Notes under the pieces: generated by a model
Told to the model about the DNA's origin: nothing
The model's database searches: none
What the model saw: the letters and a program-made list of their open reading frames with translations, nothing else
Assembly (NCBI RefSeq): GCF_041321155.1
Contig: NZ_JBGGWB010000001.1
Span: 2,119,501 to 2,183,500 of the forward strand
DNA: 64,000 nucleotides
Direction of reading: 5' to 3'
Origin: Sphingomonas sp. IW22
GTDB taxonomy: Bacteria; Pseudomonadota; Alphaproteobacteria; Sphingomonadales; Sphingomonadaceae
In this document: one piece after another, positions 63,031 through 64,000 of the stretch
How positions within the stretch are numbered: the first letter of the stretch is position 1
Layout: each line of letters starts with the position of its first letter
Program-made: the position numbers and the translations under genes

Positions 63031-63270
63031 GTCGAACGAGCGATGCGCCTGACGAGCACCATTGCGGCGGCAGCGTAGACGAAGGCAGTGGCAGAGCCGA
63101 TGGTGGCTTCGAAGTCCTTAACCAGTCGCGATTGCGACCGAGCCGAGCGAAGGTCCGCTCCACAACCCGGCGGCGCAGGGGGACGGTAAAGCCGACCTCC
63201 CCGGCGATCTTGCGCGCGATCTTGATGTCGATCGAAGTAGCGTCCTTGACCCGCGCGGCGCTGTAGGCGC
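63027..63270 (-). pseudogene. IS5-family transposase C-terminal remnant, frameshifted
   Basis: Reading leftward, one frame encodes ATSIDIKIARKIAGEVGFTV and RRRVVERTFARLGRNRDW. The match then continues in the next frame as LVKDFEATIGSATAFVYAA and MVLVRRIAR. The two parts join if one base is restored near 63130 (CGCCGACTGG expected, CGCGACTGG seen). The upstream two-thirds of a transposase is absent. This is a decayed IS5-group insertion sequence. Confidence 0.75.
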
Positions 63271-63290
63271 TGCGCCAGCACGTCAGGCGG

Positions 63291-63519
63291 CAGAAAGCCG
63301 GATATCTAACCTCGATTTCGCGCGATTGGCGCTTGCTGTTGTCGGACCAAGTATTCGCGCCAAGCTGACCGATAGCTTGCAACGGTTCACTCGTGAGGCG
63401 TGAGCCTATTACGATTTGGGGGATCTGGCGGGATCCCGCAGTCGTAACGCGAGTAGCCCGCCGACAGAGCATGACCAAGCGCGCCGCTCGCCGCCGCCGC
63501 TGCGATGATGTCTGTCAGC
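63291..63519. other. Stretch without a recognisable gene
   Basis: Between the transposase remnant and the small downstream gene nothing coding is convincing. It holds a short GGGATC / GATCCC hairpin near 63421-63437 and may be residual or flanking DNA of the lost insertion sequence. Confidence 0.3.
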
Positions 63520-63744
63520 TCAGCCACCTGCCAGCATCCGCTCCGCGGTAATGCGCCGACACTCTTCCGCCATGCGCCCTGCGGCCGCTGCATCCACGCG
63601 CGCCAGATCCACGGTCGCCATCGCGACGCCCAGATGGTCGTAGGCGTGGTAGAACTGCTGCGCCTTCATCTTGGCGCCCTGAGCCTTGCCGACAGCGGCT
63701 AGCCCCATCGCGCCTGCCAGCACGGCATGGCGAACAACCGCCAC
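63520..63744 (-). CDS. Small protein of unknown function
   Basis: 74 aa, GTG start, alanine-rich with a short N-terminal hydrophobic stretch (VLAGAMGLAAVG). No family recognised. It overlaps the upstream membrane protein gene by 46 bases on the same strand, so the true start may be ATG 63708. Real but low-confidence. Confidence 0.4.
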   Translation of the reverse strand: MAVVRHAVLAGAMGLAAVGKAQGAKMKAQQFYHAYDHLGVAMATVDLARVDAAAAGRMAEECRRITAERMLAGG

Positions 63745-64000
63745 CAGTCGTTCTGACCGAAAATGTAGGAAGCATGGAACGCCAGTACCGCTACCGCCAT
63801 CCAGAAGCCGAACGAGAGGAAGATTTCGGGAGGGCGCATGTGACCACGCATCAGTGCCGTCGCACCGGATGCAGACCAGGTCAGATTGTAGAGCGCCAGC
63901 CCGGCCGCGAGCACGCGCAGGGCGATGACTAGTATGCCCAATGGCCGTCGTCGCGCGACCGCCTGGGCCGCGACGCTGGTGTTGGATAGGGTTAATGCTA
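63699..64000 (-). CDS. Small membrane protein, truncated by the window edge
   Basis: The frame shows two membrane helices (ILVIALRVLAAGLALYNLTW and FLSFGFWMAVAVLAFHASYI) and ends in PCWQARWG. It contains a TTG at 63941, but the same frame stays open to the right edge (NTSVAAQAVARRRP lies upstream), so the gene most likely starts outside the window. Function unknown. Confidence 0.5.
   Translation of the reverse strand, partial: ALTLSNTSVAAQAVARRRPLGILVIALRVLAAGLALYNLTWSASGATALMRGHMRPPEIFLSFGFWMAVAVLAFHASYIFGQNDWWRLFAMPCWQARWG

Overview
The window is high-GC, densely packed bacterial chromosome and looks like a sphingomonad (Alphaproteobacteria, Sphingomonadales). This rests on gene content seen directly: the pyruvate dehydrogenase E1-beta carries an N-terminal lipoyl domain, TonB-dependent receptors are paired with FecI/FecR regulators, dapA-smpB-DUF2062 sit together, and there is a cobalamin salvage and uptake cluster. 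No prophage, CRISPR array, rRNA operon or origin was seen. The only mobile-element trace is a frameshifted IS5-type transposase fragment near the right end.

Layout, left to right. 1-5.9 kb: 3' end of secA, an ECF sigma/anti-sigma pair, a Crp-type regulator and two tandem ferritin-like exported proteins. 6-11.8 kb: a DsbD/ScsB thiol reductase with a redoxin, cysS, a small zinc-ribbon protein and an ABC1/UbiB-type kinase. 11.9-18.2 kb: a TonB-dependent receptor, divergent FecI sigma and FecR anti-sigma genes, and a PhoD-like phosphatase. 18.3-29.9 kb: AraC/SDR pair, tRNA-Cys, VWA, CHAP and MoxR genes, a Phd-like/PAS fusion, the Pit phosphate transporter behind a strong PhoB-box match, rsmD, an RsuA/RluB-type pseudouridine synthase and a single-domain response regulator. 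29.9-50.1 kb: argJ, pdhA-pdhB, acyP, greB, slt, dapA, smpB, a hydrolase, uvrD, a GFA protein, an M16 protease, cytochrome b561 and treA-lacI. 50.1-63 kb: cobalamin genes. 63-64 kb: an IS remnant and two small unknown genes, one running off the window.

The cobalamin region is the main functional island. Two sets of late-pathway genes (cobU-cobO leftward; cobD-cbiB-cobQ rightward) meet a leftward operon (btuB, a membrane protein, a DUF1636 protein, cobT, cobC, cobS) whose genes mostly overlap or nearly touch. That operon lies behind a recognisable cobalamin riboswitch. Upstream of the riboswitch are btuC-btuD and divergent btuF. Together these cover outer-membrane uptake, periplasmic capture, inner-membrane import, adenosylation and lower-ligand assembly. 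No corrin-ring synthesis genes are visible, so salvage is the simplest reading for this window.

Phosphate is a second theme: a PhoD-like phosphatase beside a FecIR-controlled receptor, and Pit with a Pho box close to its start codon. Start codons were chosen from Shine-Dalgarno sequences, overlaps and conserved N-termini; alternatives are noted.
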